In this document: piece after piece, positions 1 to 9,963 of the stretch | How positions within the stretch are numbered: the first letter of the stretch is position 1 | How the letters are laid out: the number at the start of each line of letters is the position of its first letter | Assembly: GCA_032622095.1 (NCBI GenBank) | Contig: CP136065.1 | Coordinates: forward strand, 66,269,031-66,333,030 | Direction: 5' to 3' | Source: Siphonodentalium dalli | Lineage: Eukaryota; Mollusca; Scaphopoda; Gadilida; Siphonodentaliidae | Length of the DNA stretch: 64,000 nt | The notes under the pieces: generated by a model | The model's database searches: none | What the model was told of the DNA's origin: nothing | What the model saw: only the letters and a program-made list of their open reading frames with translations | Made by a program: the position numbers and the translations under genes

Positions 1-859
1 AAATCTGATATCCTAACATAACGAAATGAAGATCTTGTATATCACATGAAACAAACTGGAGCTTTTTTGTTTCTGTGTCAATATTGGACAAGAATTTGAC
101 AAATCAATCAATTTGCATTGTCTGGTGTTGTTGCCATGTGCGGCTTTACGAAATAGCATTAACCCACCTGATTCAATGTAAAGTCATTTGTTGGCGCGCT
201 GCCAAGTTGGCGGGAAGCCCTCGCTTATTATTCACTATAGTGAGAGATAAGAAAATATCTAATTGATTTTTTAATGATATAATAGGGGTTTAATGTGGTA
301 TAATGGTATATCTGGTATTTTTCCACAGGTGCATGTGGTCCGAACCGGGAACTAATTGACATATAGAGCATCGTGTAAGAATCGTACATATACATTCTAA
401 TCGAGACATTTTCATAGAAATTGTAATTCTCAAATGCCTCATGCCCCCCCCCCCCCATATAACATGTTTACATCATTGTCTTGTACATTGTAAATATATA
501 GCTATATGCTGTCGACAAATGTATTCTTAGATGATTCGTATTGGCATATAACAAAGTACTTTTTGTTTGAAGAGTTTGAAGAAAATTATTAATTATTCTA
601 GCAGGGACAACACAAATATTAATAATTTCAACCTCTCAAATGTATTAAAATCCATGGTTTTTGTTGTTTCTTAATAATTGCTCAGATTATATGTAGGCCT
701 ATACAATGAAGATGGCGATTTGTGAAATTAAAGAGTTTTCGCTAGAAGATATATCCAGAGAAATTCCTTGTTGAAAATATCTTGCGAATTTTGGCTGGAT
801 TTATGCAAAACGTGCGTATCCCCCTCAACGCTCTTTGTTCCGTTTCCAGCCGAAGGCCA
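1..859. other. No gene recognised; AT-rich unique-looking sequence
   Basis: I see no coding pattern, RNA gene or clear repeat boundary here. The only conspicuous feature is a run of about 14 C residues near 444-457. Short open frames on either strand have no recognisable motifs. Confidence 0.5.
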
Positions 860-1480
860 CACAATGCGAAAGCGGCGAGATCCACCTCCCAATGAAGGAT
901 GACACAGCTACATGCATGAGTATGTTTATCAATACCCGGTCAGATGTACCAATATGTATATTATAAGTTACCCAGCTACACGAATGAGTATGTTTATCAA
1001 TATCCGTTCAGATGTACTAAATATTTATATTATAAGTTACCCAGCTGCATGCATTGTCATGCTTATCAATATCCCATTAGATGAACTAAAGATGTACATT
1101 ATAAATTACCCAGCTACATGTATGAGTATATTTTTCAATAGTCGATCAGATGTACTAAATATGTACATTATACATTCATGAGTATATTTTTCAATAGCCG
1201 ACCCGATGTACTAAAGGGGCCACAAACTGCTAAATCGGCGAGATCCACCTCCCGAAGAAAGATGACACAGCCACGATCAAGTGTATTCTTGTCAATATCC
1301 CATCAGATGTAGCAAAGATGTGCATTATAAATGCATGAGTATGTTTATCAATAGCCGACCAGATGTACTAAAGATGTACATTATACGTTACACAGCTACA
1401 TGCATGTGTATGGTTATCAATATCCGAAAAGGTGTACTAAAGAGGCAACAACTACAATGGCGACGAGACCCAGTCTCTTA
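860..1480 (+). repeat. Minisatellite, ~68-69 bp unit
   Basis: Units carry the words ATGAGTATGTTTATCAATA, CAGATGTACTAAA and ATTATAAGTTACCCAGCTA. The ATGAG word (ATTGT in the third unit) recurs at about 916, 984, 1053 and 1122, then in a shortened unit at 1178, with further decayed copies near 1334 and 1404. A second word, GGCGAGATCCACCTCCC, occurs at about 874 and again near 1237, so the array has a higher-order structure. An open plus-strand frame (912-1181) is a by-product of a unit length close to a multiple of three and is not taken as a gene. Confidence 0.8.
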
Positions 1481-1699
1481 GAAAAACCGACGAAAATCCT
1501 AACGGATGTACGTTATATTTCAGTTCTACGACGACGCGGCATCCTCAACATGACGGAATAAACCGTTTCCAAATATGGAGTGCATTCCTGGCGTAGTAAA
1601 TGTTTGTGAGAATCGTAGTATTTAGAAACAGTTATAATTACAACAAGACGCGAAAGAAAAATCAGTCATGAATATTGTTGACTGACAAAAACTCGAAGA

Positions 1700-2040
1700 T
1701 CTCTTCGCCACACCGATGGTCTCGGACAAAATTGAGGATGAATATGTATAACTCTAAAATGAAGTGGTAATACGACAACATTTCGTGATACGCAAGTGAT
1801 AATACGGCCATATTTTGTTGAACAACATGTTGATAAATAACATGTTTTGGGAAATTTTATATAGTTGACAGCGGTTAGCATGATTTTTGTTGTAATATGT
1901 AATCGATTCTGATGACAAAAGCCTATTTTGAACAAAAGTTGTTGGTTTAACTTTATGATATATCATAAAGTTAAACCAACAACATCCGATCAGACGGTCC
2001 CCATGTATGGGGACCGTCTGATCGGATTGAGTACCTTTAA
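1700..2040 (+). mobile_element. TTAA-type non-autonomous DNA transposon, right half
   Basis: The stretch from about 1735 to 1935 matches 48230-48420 (shared words TAACTCTAAAAT, GTGATAATACGGCCATATTT, GTTTTGGGAAATTTT, AATCGATTCTGAT). Both end in GGTCCCC-related sequence followed by GATCGGATTGAGTACCTTTAA. The terminal TTAA is at 2037-2040. The better preserved copy at 48009-48478 defines the ends. The left end here is not recognisable. No transposase is encoded. A TTAA target is shared by piggyBac and Kolobok superfamilies; which one applies cannot be decided. Confidence 0.7.
1939..2027. repeat. Two adjacent 44-bp palindromes
   Basis: 1939-1982 is a perfect palindrome centred at 1960/1961 (core TTTATGATATATCATAAA). 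1984-2027 is a second palindrome with a 2-nt centre (arms begin ATCCGATCAGACGGTCCCCA). They are separated by one base and interrupt the right end of the TTAA element. The related copy near 48440 lacks the doubling, so the inverted duplication arose in this copy. Confidence 0.9.
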
Positions 2041-2176
2041 GAATAACTCTTGTTTCGATTAAGGTTATGACGTTATAACCGAAAATTTTATTCGTATACA
2101 TTGCGTTATAGTAAATATGTCTTGACTCTTTTTGGTTATAGCCCATCACCTTAATCGAAACAAGAGTTATTTCTTA
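2038..2176. mobile_element. MITE, ~28-bp terminal inverted repeats
   Basis: The left end TAAGAATAACTCTTGTTTCG and the right end (reverse complement TAAGAAATAACTCTTGTTTC) form inverted repeats of about 28 bp around a ~85-bp AT-rich core containing TTTTTGGTTATA. It abuts the TTAA end of the preceding transposon. A full relative lies at 45932-46082, and a right half lies near 3005-3056. It has no coding capacity, and the target duplication is probably TA or TTA but not certain. Confidence 0.75.
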
Positions 2177-2204
2177 TAATTATTTCGCCATTTCACAGGA
2201 GAAC

Positions 2205-3056
2205 CACCAAGAGTATAAGTTGAAGCATGACGAGCTGTACTTTGAGATTATTTCCAACGACAACGAAAAAGACCCACGAAATTGAAAGAGACACGCTCTC
2301 ACTCGAAAGTCAAACTTTATCGATTGATCAAGTGGCGTCAGTATTTAAAACTTTTTGATATGTCTATAATCTAATCATAAGCTGTCAATCCATGGAGTAT
2401 ACTGTAAAACAATAGGCTGCAACAAACGTTGTCATAAAGGTTAATTTCTCGATAACCTATATTTCTTGATTACTTTCCCGCTACAGAAATTACAACAGCG
2501 TCGAGTAATCACGCCTTTACCGTTTGCCTAAAAATGTACGTGAAAACTATTCGATACTTCCTACGTTTTAAAATGAAATTTCCATTTTGCATCAGAATTT
2601 CTTCAGGTAGGACTGCATGCCTTGTCAATTTATTAACCGTACTGGCTGCTAATCATCATTCACCAGTGCACTAGTAATTATAGACAAATCAAGATTCAAC
2701 ATTTGCAAAGAAATGAAACAAGAAAATTAAAACTAACAAGTGTCACCACGGTCGAAATATGTCAATCCCTCACAACTGGCCGTGATCAGTTGCGACTAGC
2801 CAATCAAAATCGCTGAATTTCCGACGCCACTTGATCAATAGTTAATGAGATGTTTTAAGTGAAAACTAGTCTCTTCCAACTTCACGTGTCTTTATTCGTC
2901 AGAAATAATCTCAAAGGTTGCACGCTCGTTATATATATATTTCTATGCATTCTACTTATGGTGGTCCTCCTATGGTGGCTACGCGCGTTATATAATTTGT
3001 CTTCAAACTTTTTGGTTATAACTGCATAACCTAGAAAAAAAGAAGTTATTTCTTAA
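2205..3056. mobile_element. Inverted-repeat element, arms ~110-120 bp
   Basis: About 2226-2345 (words TTTGAGATTATTTC, TTGATCAAGTGGCGTC) is the inverted counterpart of about 2814-2925 (GACGCCACTTGATCAA, GAAATAATCTCAAA). The interior 2346-2813 shows no coding signal. The right arm is followed at 3000-3056 by half of the MITE seen at 2038-2176. The same pair, block then MITE, recurs at 45710-46082, so the two travel together. Confidence 0.6.
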
Positions 3057-3119
3057 TTTCGGAATAATCAATTGTGGACCATACATGGCTATAATCACCG
3101 TTCCGACGCGCGATTGTAA

Positions 3120-3722
3120 GCGTGCAACTGTTGGTTATATTATACCCATGCAGGGTCTATACGGTCGTGTACAATATTTTCTATACCAACAATAGAAGAT
3201 AGCGCAACAGCAACAGCAACGACAGCAACGACAACAACGACGAAGACGACGACAACAACAACAACAACAACAACAACAACATCATCAACGACAACGGCTG
3301 CGACAACTGCTACAACAACAACGACGACAACAACAACAACATCAACGACAACGGCAACAACATCAACGACAAAGGCTGCGACAACTGCTACAACAACAAC
3401 AACATCGACGACAACAACAACAACGACAACGGCTGCGGCAACTGCTACCACAACAACAACGACAACATCGACGACGACAACAACGCCAACGGCTGCGACA
3501 ACGGCTACAACAACAACAACAACGACGACGACAACAACAACGACGACAACAACGACGACAACAACATCGACGATAACAACAACACCAACGGCTGCGACAA
3601 CTGCTACAACAACGACGACAACAGTAACAACAACGACGACGATGACAACAACAACAACGACAACGACACCAGGTATATATAGTACTATACAGGCAGGGTT
3701 GTGGCGTAGCCCATGTTAAAAG
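3120..3722 (+). repeat. ACA/ACG trinucleotide tract (possible Thr-rich exon)
   Basis: From 3201 to about 3668 the sequence is almost entirely ACA and ACG triplets, interrupted by GCT, GCG, TCA and CCA. A longer unit (ACG GCT GCG ACA ACT GCT) repeats several times. The plus frame beginning at 3120 has no stop until 3720-3722 and would read as Thr/Ala/Ser/Pro, mucin-like. A donor-like CCAG|GTATAT sits at 3670-3676 and acceptor-like AGs sit near 3152 and 3195. There is no start codon in frame upstream. Opposite frames are also open because the repeat lacks stops, so coding status is unproven. ACG/ACA alternation could equally be CpG decay in a microsatellite. Confidence 0.75.
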
Positions 3723-3924
3723 TAACACTAAAAACTTTCAATACATGTGTATATGTTAAAAATTGAATTTGCATTCTTTATCAGCGCAAGAGCTTAGCGC
3801 ATACATGTATCTCAACTTTTATGCGACATACATATGCAATAAACGTACTGATTGTGGCATTTATGGGCTAATAAACTGTAAGTGGCTGAACAACATACTG
3901 TATAAATTCGCGAAGTAATTTGAT

Positions 3925-4296
3925 TCAATTTTGGTGTGTACTGAGACAATTTGAGCTCTTTGGTTTTGAGCAATTCTTGTTTTTATGACCTGAACAAGAA
4001 CACAATGTAAATAACATTTCCTTAATATTGCGAGTTCCTTGGTCATGGCCATACTTTTGGAATTTAGCATTTGTAGCTTCAGTTGTAGCTTCATGAATAC
4101 AATGTTCATGTTTAGTGGGAGTTGAGACCTGTTGGATATCAGAGCATAGGAATGTGATTGGAGTGTCTATGGGGGTGTCCACCTTGACAATTCCGACAGC
4201 ACCACCATCCCTTGAACCACACAAAACCTCAATGTTCGCAAAATTCCATTTGCACTCGCTTGGGTTGGAACTTTCCAATTGGTACCTGACACCCCC
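3925..4296 (-). CDS. Unrecognised protein-like fragment, Cys/His-containing
   Basis: An uninterrupted minus-strand frame of about 124 codons lies between two stops. It has a varied composition, eight cysteines, and segments such as GGAVGIVKVDTPIDTP, HEHCIHEATTEAT and SCSGHKNKNC. It looks more like real protein than most frames here, but I cannot assign a family and there is no ATG at its beginning, so it would be an internal exon or a fossil. The opposite strand is also open over part of it (4115-4351), which lowers confidence. No splice sites stand out. Confidence 0.25.
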   Translation of the reverse strand, partial: GGVRYQLESSNPSECKWNFANIEVLCGSRDGGAVGIVKVDTPIDTPITFLCSDIQQVSTPTKHEHCIHEATTEATNAKFQKYGHDQGTRNIKEMLFTLCSCSGHKNKNCSKPKSSNCLSTHQN

Positions 4297-4499
4297 TAAG
4301 GTTGTAAAATTTCCAACTGATTTTCAGACCACCATTTTGACCAAAGGTTAAAAAATATGCTACTATTGATCTAAAAAAAAATATTTCCCACTAATTACTT
4401 TTTGGAAAATCAAACGAGAACAATTTCAAGCTATTTTACGGTGTAAAATTACCAACTAATCTTGTGTCAGGTATTCAATTTCCAACTGTTGAACGTTTT

Positions 4500-4523
4500 G
4501 ACCAAAGTTTGGGGGGGGGGGGG
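4500..4523 (+). repeat. Poly-G tract
   Basis: A run of about 13 G residues. The surrounding 4300-4720 has no recognised gene or repeat. Confidence 0.85.
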
Positions 4524-4723
4524 CAAACATCCAACCCCCATGTCCTACGTCCCTGTCAGCACATAGCTGTCCGACAGAACTTTTTCACCATTGTTATGAC
4601 ATTCTATGTTAATCTTTCACTCCAGTTACCATTGGAACAAACTTCGCACTACCGACTAATCAAATTCATTTCGTATTATAGACTCGAGTTTAATTCTGAA
4701 TTATGTTGAAACAATTCCTGTAA

Positions 4724-5139
4724 ACCTATTTATTGACAATAAGAAAATAAACAAATATACATATATTATATGTCATTTTGAACGTTACACGTGTTTTCTT
4801 CCTTGTGTAGCATGTGCCACCCACTCGGGATATATACGCACTACACACACCGGTGGGAATCCACACTGCCTGAAGTACCATGGCAACTCCGCAACCGGTG
4901 ACAATGCACACAACACATGCGTCGACGAAGGGGCTCATTACGCCACCGTAGTGTGGTGTTTATTGCTTTTGGTTTTTTTGTATCGCATGGGCGATGGATA
5001 ATTCACTGGGTGATTGTACATTCGGCAAACCTCGTCAGATTCCGTCACCGTTTCATCGTACCGATAATTACGAGAGTACAACTAAGATTGGCACATGTGT
5101 TTACGTCACCGGTGTAATTGTGGGGACATGCTTCTATTA
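4724..5139. other. No supported gene; weak coding-like stretch
   Basis: The base composition is slightly richer in GC than the flanks. Several frames are open over 60-70 codons on both strands, some containing cysteines (for example plus-strand words DCTFGKPRQIP and YESTTKIGTC). No splice sites, start or family motif fix a strand, so this is left as undetermined. Confidence 0.3.
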
Positions 5140-5910
5140 TGAAGGTTTGCTATCCCGAAGGTCCGCTATTCCGAAGGTTCTCTATTCCGAAGGTTTTTGT
5201 TATTTTTAGGTTAATTCTATATTTTAAAGTATTGAGACTAATTTGAGAGGGTTCATTTTCACAAAGATTCTTTATATGGAGTGTGCGCTCACATCCGAAC
5301 TGATCATGCGCGCGCACCGATACAGATACAGGAGGAAATAACTTAACTTAGAACATTAAATGTGATTTTGTTTTGTTTTCGCTGGTTTTCTTGAGATTTT
5401 ATGTCATTACGTGGGCCCATACCTTTGAATTCTTGGCATATACTATGAATGTTGTGGTATATATGGACCCTCCCGCATTGGGACATGACATAGGTTCAGT
5501 TGACTTAAGTGGTGTTCTGTGTGTGCTCCAATTTGGAGTTCATTATTTTAATTAAAGGCCAAGTTTAGAATTTTATGGGTCCATACCTTTGAACTCTGGG
5601 CATATAATATGAATATTGGGGGGCATGGCTCTATTCCGAAGGTTCACTATCCCGAAGGTCCACTATTCCGAAATTTCTCTGAATGTTCGCTATTCCGAAG
5701 GTTCACCAATCCGAAGGTTCGTTATTCCGAAGGTTCTGTGTTCCAAAGATTTTTTTTATTTTAAGGTTAATTCTATATTCTAAAGTAACGAGAGGGTTCA
5801 TTATCACGAAGATTCTTTTTATGAAGGAAATAACGTAAAACATTAAATGTGATTTTGTTTTGTTTTCGAGGGTTTTCTTGAGTTTAATGTCATTACGTAT
5901 GACCTTATTT
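5140..5910 (+). repeat. CTATTCCGAAGGTTC minisatellite with ~500-bp direct repeat
   Basis: The 15-16 bp unit CTATTCCGAAGGTTC occurs in short arrays at 5140-5195 and 5628-5740. Each array is followed by the same ~180-bp sequence (words AGGTTAATTCTATATT, GAGAGGGTTCATT, ACATTAAATGTGATTTTG, GTTTTCTTGAG). A further direct repeat (CATACCTTTGAA) occurs near 5420 and 5583. This is a tandemly duplicated repeat element and no gene is seen. Confidence 0.8.
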
Positions 5911-6369
5911 CTCATTACATATTCACGCCAAGGAGCCCACACAATTGCTATGTTACGATGCGATTTAATGTGATTATGTGTGACCTAATATCTCAATAAT
6001 CTGAGGCAAGAGTACGCCTGCTAAAGGCGAATTATAACAGTTGGGGGTATAACGCTCAATAAATACTGGAGGCTATAACAAACTGCGCAGTAGAATATCG
6101 CTGAATGGACGAGTATGAGATGAGCCTAAATGCAATTGTGACTTTGTTTAAAGGCCCACTTAATTTTCGAGTCATTAATTTTTTATAGTATATACGGTTT
6201 TAATAACAATTTATGCCATAAAATTTGAATAAACTACTATAATTCATCACCATTTGAAAGGCAGAATACTTCTATCTCCTAGTTTGAAACACCTTCAAAA
6301 TACCGCGTCGTATATCTAGCAATTAGCAACCAACATGTCCTCCTCGGCTTTCCATAGATTTCAACGTAA
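5911..6369. other. No feature recognised
   Basis: AT-rich sequence with only short open frames and no repeat boundary that I can define. Confidence 0.5.
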
Positions 6370-6900
6370 TTTGATACCTATGGGTATTTGTGTCCGGGAA
6401 GTGTTTTGAACGGGTCAAATCGTGACCCCGACCTGACCTTGACCTTTAAAACTGTCAATGCAAGGTCAATTTGGGTAAAACGGACAAATTTCGGCGAAAT
6501 TTGATACCTAGGGATACTTTGGTCCGAGGAGAGTTTTGAACGGGTCAAATCGTGACCTCGGCCTGACCTTGACCTTCAATATGGCCAATCAAAGGTCAAC
6601 TCGGATAAAACGGATAGATTTCGACGAAATTTGATACCTATGGGTACTTTTGTCGGGGGGGGGTGTTTTGGACGGGTCAAATCATGACTCTGACCTTACC
6701 TTGACCTTCAAAATTGTTAATTAAAGGTCAAGTTGGGTAAAACGGACGGATTTCGACAAAATTTGATACCTATGGGTAGTTTTCTACGGGTGGGGGTGTT
6801 TTGGACTGGACAAATCATGACCCTGACCTGACCTTGGCTTTCGAAATAGTCAATTGAAGGTCAAATCGCACCTTTCACCGGAAAGCAGATGGGAAACAGC
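6370..6900 (+). repeat. ~130-bp tandem repeat, 4 units, rich in TGACCT words
   Basis: TTTGATACCTA recurs at about 6371, 6501, 6631 and 6763, giving a period of 130-132 bp. Each unit has the order TTTGATACCTA, GTTTTGAACGGGTCAAAT, CTGACCTTGACCTT, AAGGTCAA, GGGTAAAACGGA. The third and fourth units are diverged and carry a G-run (6655-6664). The array ends near a short GC-rich hairpin-like stretch (6870-6915). The TGACCTTGA word (reverse TCAAGGTCA) matches the extended half-site bound by ERR/FTZ-F1-type nuclear receptors; whether that matters biologically is unknown. Confidence 0.85.
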
Positions 6901-7155
6901 CCGGGTGAAGTCGGGCCTATCAGCTTGTGTAATAAAGAAGACAGTTTGATGAAAGTAATGTATGCCACGAGAAACGGGAAAACTTGAAATATGGAAGTAC
7001 GCAAATTTCCCGCATAAAATTTGAAAGCTAGTTTATAGAATAATTGTATTATTATTTATATTTATGGCTAATAATACGATCTTGGTGGCGTTACCATTTC
7101 TGACTATGGTTTTCTTGTTTGATACTGGTAGAGAGCAGAACCAATATGGAATACT

Positions 7156-7530
7156 GTTAGGGCCAACTCGCAACGGGGTGGGGAATATGAAATCCGCCAG
7201 TCGCGGAAACCGCCGAAAGCGACAAAACATCTGGCTGCGCACACAGATCACCACGCGAGGGAACCGCGGGAACCGCCGAAAGCGACAAAACACCTGTTGC
7301 ACACACAGATCACCACGCGAGGGAACCGCCGAAACCGCCGAAAGCGACAAAATCAAACGAAATCTCGTTTCATTATTTCGCTTTCGGCGGTTCTGTCTTT
7401 TGATTTTCTCGCCTCGATGAAAGCGCCGAAAGCGAAATAATCAAACGAGATTTCGTGGCGAGGGAACCGCGGGAAGCGAAATAATCAAACGAGATTTCGT
7501 TTCATTTTGGCGGTTTCGGCGGTTTCGTCG
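7156..7530. repeat. CpG-dense GGCGGTTTC/CGAAAGCG module, copy A
   Basis: This is a GC- and CpG-rich patch in AT-rich surroundings. It is built of CCGCCGAAAGCGACAAAA, GAGGGAACCGC, ACAGATCACCACGCG and AATCAAACGAGATTTCG words. A ~65-bp sub-unit repeats twice between about 7190 and 7320. No CpG depletion is evident. Related copies lie at 55543-55917 (direct) and 54996-55531 (inverted, longer). It has no coding capacity I trust, although all frames are open because the repeats lack stops. Function is unknown. Confidence 0.8.
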
Positions 7531-7883
7531 CGACACCCGGAACATGCCGGTAAACCGACCAGTTTAGCGAATGAAGATGCAACGCAGTAGCACCTGAAAG
7601 AAAAACATAGCATATGAAATCACGGCTTATAAACGGTGTCTCGTATTAAAACGAATGGGAATATCATACTAGTAAATAAATCAAATCGATATAAAACATG
7701 CAGTTTCTAGAAATATGCGTACGTCTACGAATAAGCTGGCACTTTCCCCTCAATGAGATAAGTAGACTTTAGTGTAATTTTAACTTTCTAAATACAGGAA
7801 CCCCAAAGGGACGTATTTAAAGTTACCCCTTGCGATAAGTGGGTAGACTGTATGTCTATAAACGGGGGGCGAGGGTGCTTGCC

Positions 7884-8240
7884 CATATGGGGCGCCATCC
7901 CTGCAAATATTCGTTTTCGGAGATATCTCCTCGTAATTCGGAGATATCTCCTTCTTTTCGTGGAGATATCTCCTTGGAATTGCAATTCCTAGCAGATATC
8001 TGCTTGGACTATGGTCCATTATGGAGATATCTCCTTGGATCCAAGGAGATATCTGCTTGGATTATGGAGATATCTCCTTGGATCCAAGGAGATATCTCCT
8101 CGCAACTACGAGATCTCCATATTCCAAGCAGATATCTCCTTGAAACCGAGGATATATCTCCATATGTGCGAGCAGATATCTGCTTGGACCCAAGGAGATA
8201 TCTCCGAAAACGAATATTTGCAGGGATGGCGCCCCATATG
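7884..8240. repeat. Palindrome-array element with 47-bp perfect TIRs, copy A
   Basis: 7884-7930 and 8194-8240 are perfect reverse complements (47 bp; they begin CATATGGGGCGCCATCCCTG). Between them lies a row of GGAGATATCTCC or AGCAGATATCTGCT palindromes at about 7919, 7940, 7962, 7991, 8023, 8045, 8066, 8088, 8127, 8147, 8171 and 8194, mostly 21-22 bp apart. They are linked by secondary palindromes such as CCTTGGATCCAAGG. There is no obvious target duplication and no ORF of interest. It resembles a fold-back or MITE-type element, but the regular palindrome array is unusual. Confidence 0.9.
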
Positions 8241-9439
8241 CCCATGTATGAATTCAAGGGCCCGCTATTCAATTTTGGCAACGATGTTCAGGAAGGGTGA
8301 GAAAATATGGTCGAATACGCTGATGATCATTCACATGAATCAGTAATAATTAATGAGTGGGTGTCATCCCTTAATTACCCCTGGATCTTGAATACAAGAT
8401 AGAATAGAACTGCGAATACTATACGTACCATGCAGTTAAGAAACTATATACATGTAGTATAGAATACTATTCGATAGTTATCTCATACTAATATCACAAT
8501 TTTCACAAGTACCACTTAACAGAGGGGTATTACTATACCGGTATATGAATTCCGCGTACATCTTGAAATTGGCCTGAAAATAGGGGAGTGATTCCCTCAT
8601 TAACGGTCGTTGCAAATTATTGGGGACATACGTTAATTGCGATACCTGTAAATAACGATTTCGTGGTTTCCATTATTTGGTATGGGAAACCGAAATATTT
8701 GTTAGCAGGCCTTTCGATCCTCATAATCTCATTGTTTTATTTCATATATAATGGGCTTATATTTGTGAGTATATATTGACTGGAATTTTGCATTACTTGT
8801 GCTTTTACTTGCGTTTCGAACGTTGGTTACAATATATCGCAATTTCAATATCGTATATACTGAACACGAGCTCTTTGTTGTTGCCGCACAGGGTGTGTGC
8901 GTGGAAATCTGAGCGACAGCATCATCTACCACAATCGAATCAAGCAATAATAAATAATTATGGTTGAGTTTATATATATTCTTGGAGCCTCTCAGGTTTC
9001 CTTATTCATATACAGGGCCCATATTTAGAGGACACTATATTAGAGTTCCTTGTTGAATATTAAAGCATATAGTTTCTCATCTCTAAAATACTTGTGAATG
9101 AATATACCACATATGTGGCGTGATCATAATTGACGAATAATCTATTATAGGATCTGAAATCCAAATATCAGTGAATAGTATATAGACCCAGGGGCAATAT
9201 ACATAAGCTTCTGATCGACACAAAAGCACACCAAGATGGCCATCTCAATACCTAAAGTACTATACGCCAGGAGAGTACGTCTTATATTGATAGTACTTAA
9301 TAGGGGACCTGTGGTTCAATCTACTTCGACAGAATAGGTTATATATTTACTATTCCATGGAAATGGAATGTAAATCATTTGTGTAGCCGACACATAATGT
9401 AAGATTATTGCCAGTAATCATGAAAATCTGAGAATTCGG
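8241..9439. other. No gene recognised within duplication copy A
   Basis: AT-rich sequence shared with copy B (56628-57826). Open frames such as 8588-8779 are hydrophobic and short, have no domain I know, and are preserved in both copies only because the copies are nearly identical. No repeat boundary is visible. Confidence 0.4.
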
Positions 9440-9963
9440 TAGATCATGCCATGAATCTCTACTTTAGCTACGCCCATGTAGAGATCATACTCCACTAGTA
9501 CACAACCTGGGAACGTTTTGATGTTGTGACAGGGAAGTTTATAACATTGAAAAGGCAGTGCAGGTAATATATTTCTTAGTTATTACCTGTTCCTTAATAA
9601 TGTAATTCGAAATTGCATGATTTAAGTATCTTAATTATTTGTGAGCGATTTGGTTTTGCTTTGCTTACAATTTTGGGAATTTATCCCAGGTAATTAATTC
9701 ACTTGTTTATAAAGTTTATTGCGATATCGGCTCACAAAAAAAGCATGTAATCTTGAGCTGGGACCACCCCCTAATTTGAAGTAGATTAAGGAACAAGTAT
9801 TAACAAAGACATATATTCTATACCTTGTTTGTTCAATGTTATATTATAAAGTTCCCTGTCAGAACATCAAAAGGTTCACAAGTTTTTTGTGAACCTTTTG
9901 ATGTCTGACAGGGAACTGGTGTAATATGTAGTTGGAGTAGAGATTCATGGCATGAATGATCTA
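9440..9963. mobile_element. Non-autonomous TIR transposon, copy A
   Basis: The left end TAGATCATGCCATGAATCTC is inverted at the right (GAGATTCATGGCATGAATGATCTA, last base 9963). Inverted similarity continues inward (GTTTTGATGTTGTGACAGGGAA near 9514 against TTCCCTGTCAGAACATCAAAA near 9852; TACCTGTTCCTTAAT near 9586 against ATTAAGGAACAAGTA near 9785). TA occurs at both outer edges and may be the target site. There is no ORF. Copy B is at 57827-58328 and lacks 22 bp of the centre. Confidence 0.8.
9850..9917. repeat. Hairpin inside the TIR element, copy A
   Basis: The arm AGTTCCCTGTCAGAACATCA plus AAAGGTTCACA (9850-9880) pairs with 9889-9917 around an 8-nt loop, with a single-base difference. 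It sits near the right end of the TIR element and also pairs with the left end near 9510-9550, so three mutually complementary copies exist in one element. Confidence 0.85.

Noticed and set aside
3140-3728. Minus-strand open frames of poly-Val and Cys/Arg over the trinucleotide tract
   Set aside because: They are antisense or shifted readings of the ACA/ACG repeat; a stop-free microsatellite is open in nearly every frame.
4856-5000. Plus-strand Cys/His-rich reading that looks like an extracellular domain fragment
   Set aside because: The frame stops after about 50 codons, lacks splice signals and competes with open frames on the other strand.
7884-8240. CRISPR-like array
   Set aside because: Regularly spaced palindromes superficially resemble repeats and spacers, but the spacers are themselves palindromic and near-identical, and the sequence is eukaryotic.
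7780-8346. Overlapping frames on both strands over the GATATC array (repeated DISL/EISP peptides)
   Set aside because: The palindromic DNA gives similar peptides on both strands; the pattern follows the DNA repeat, not a protein.
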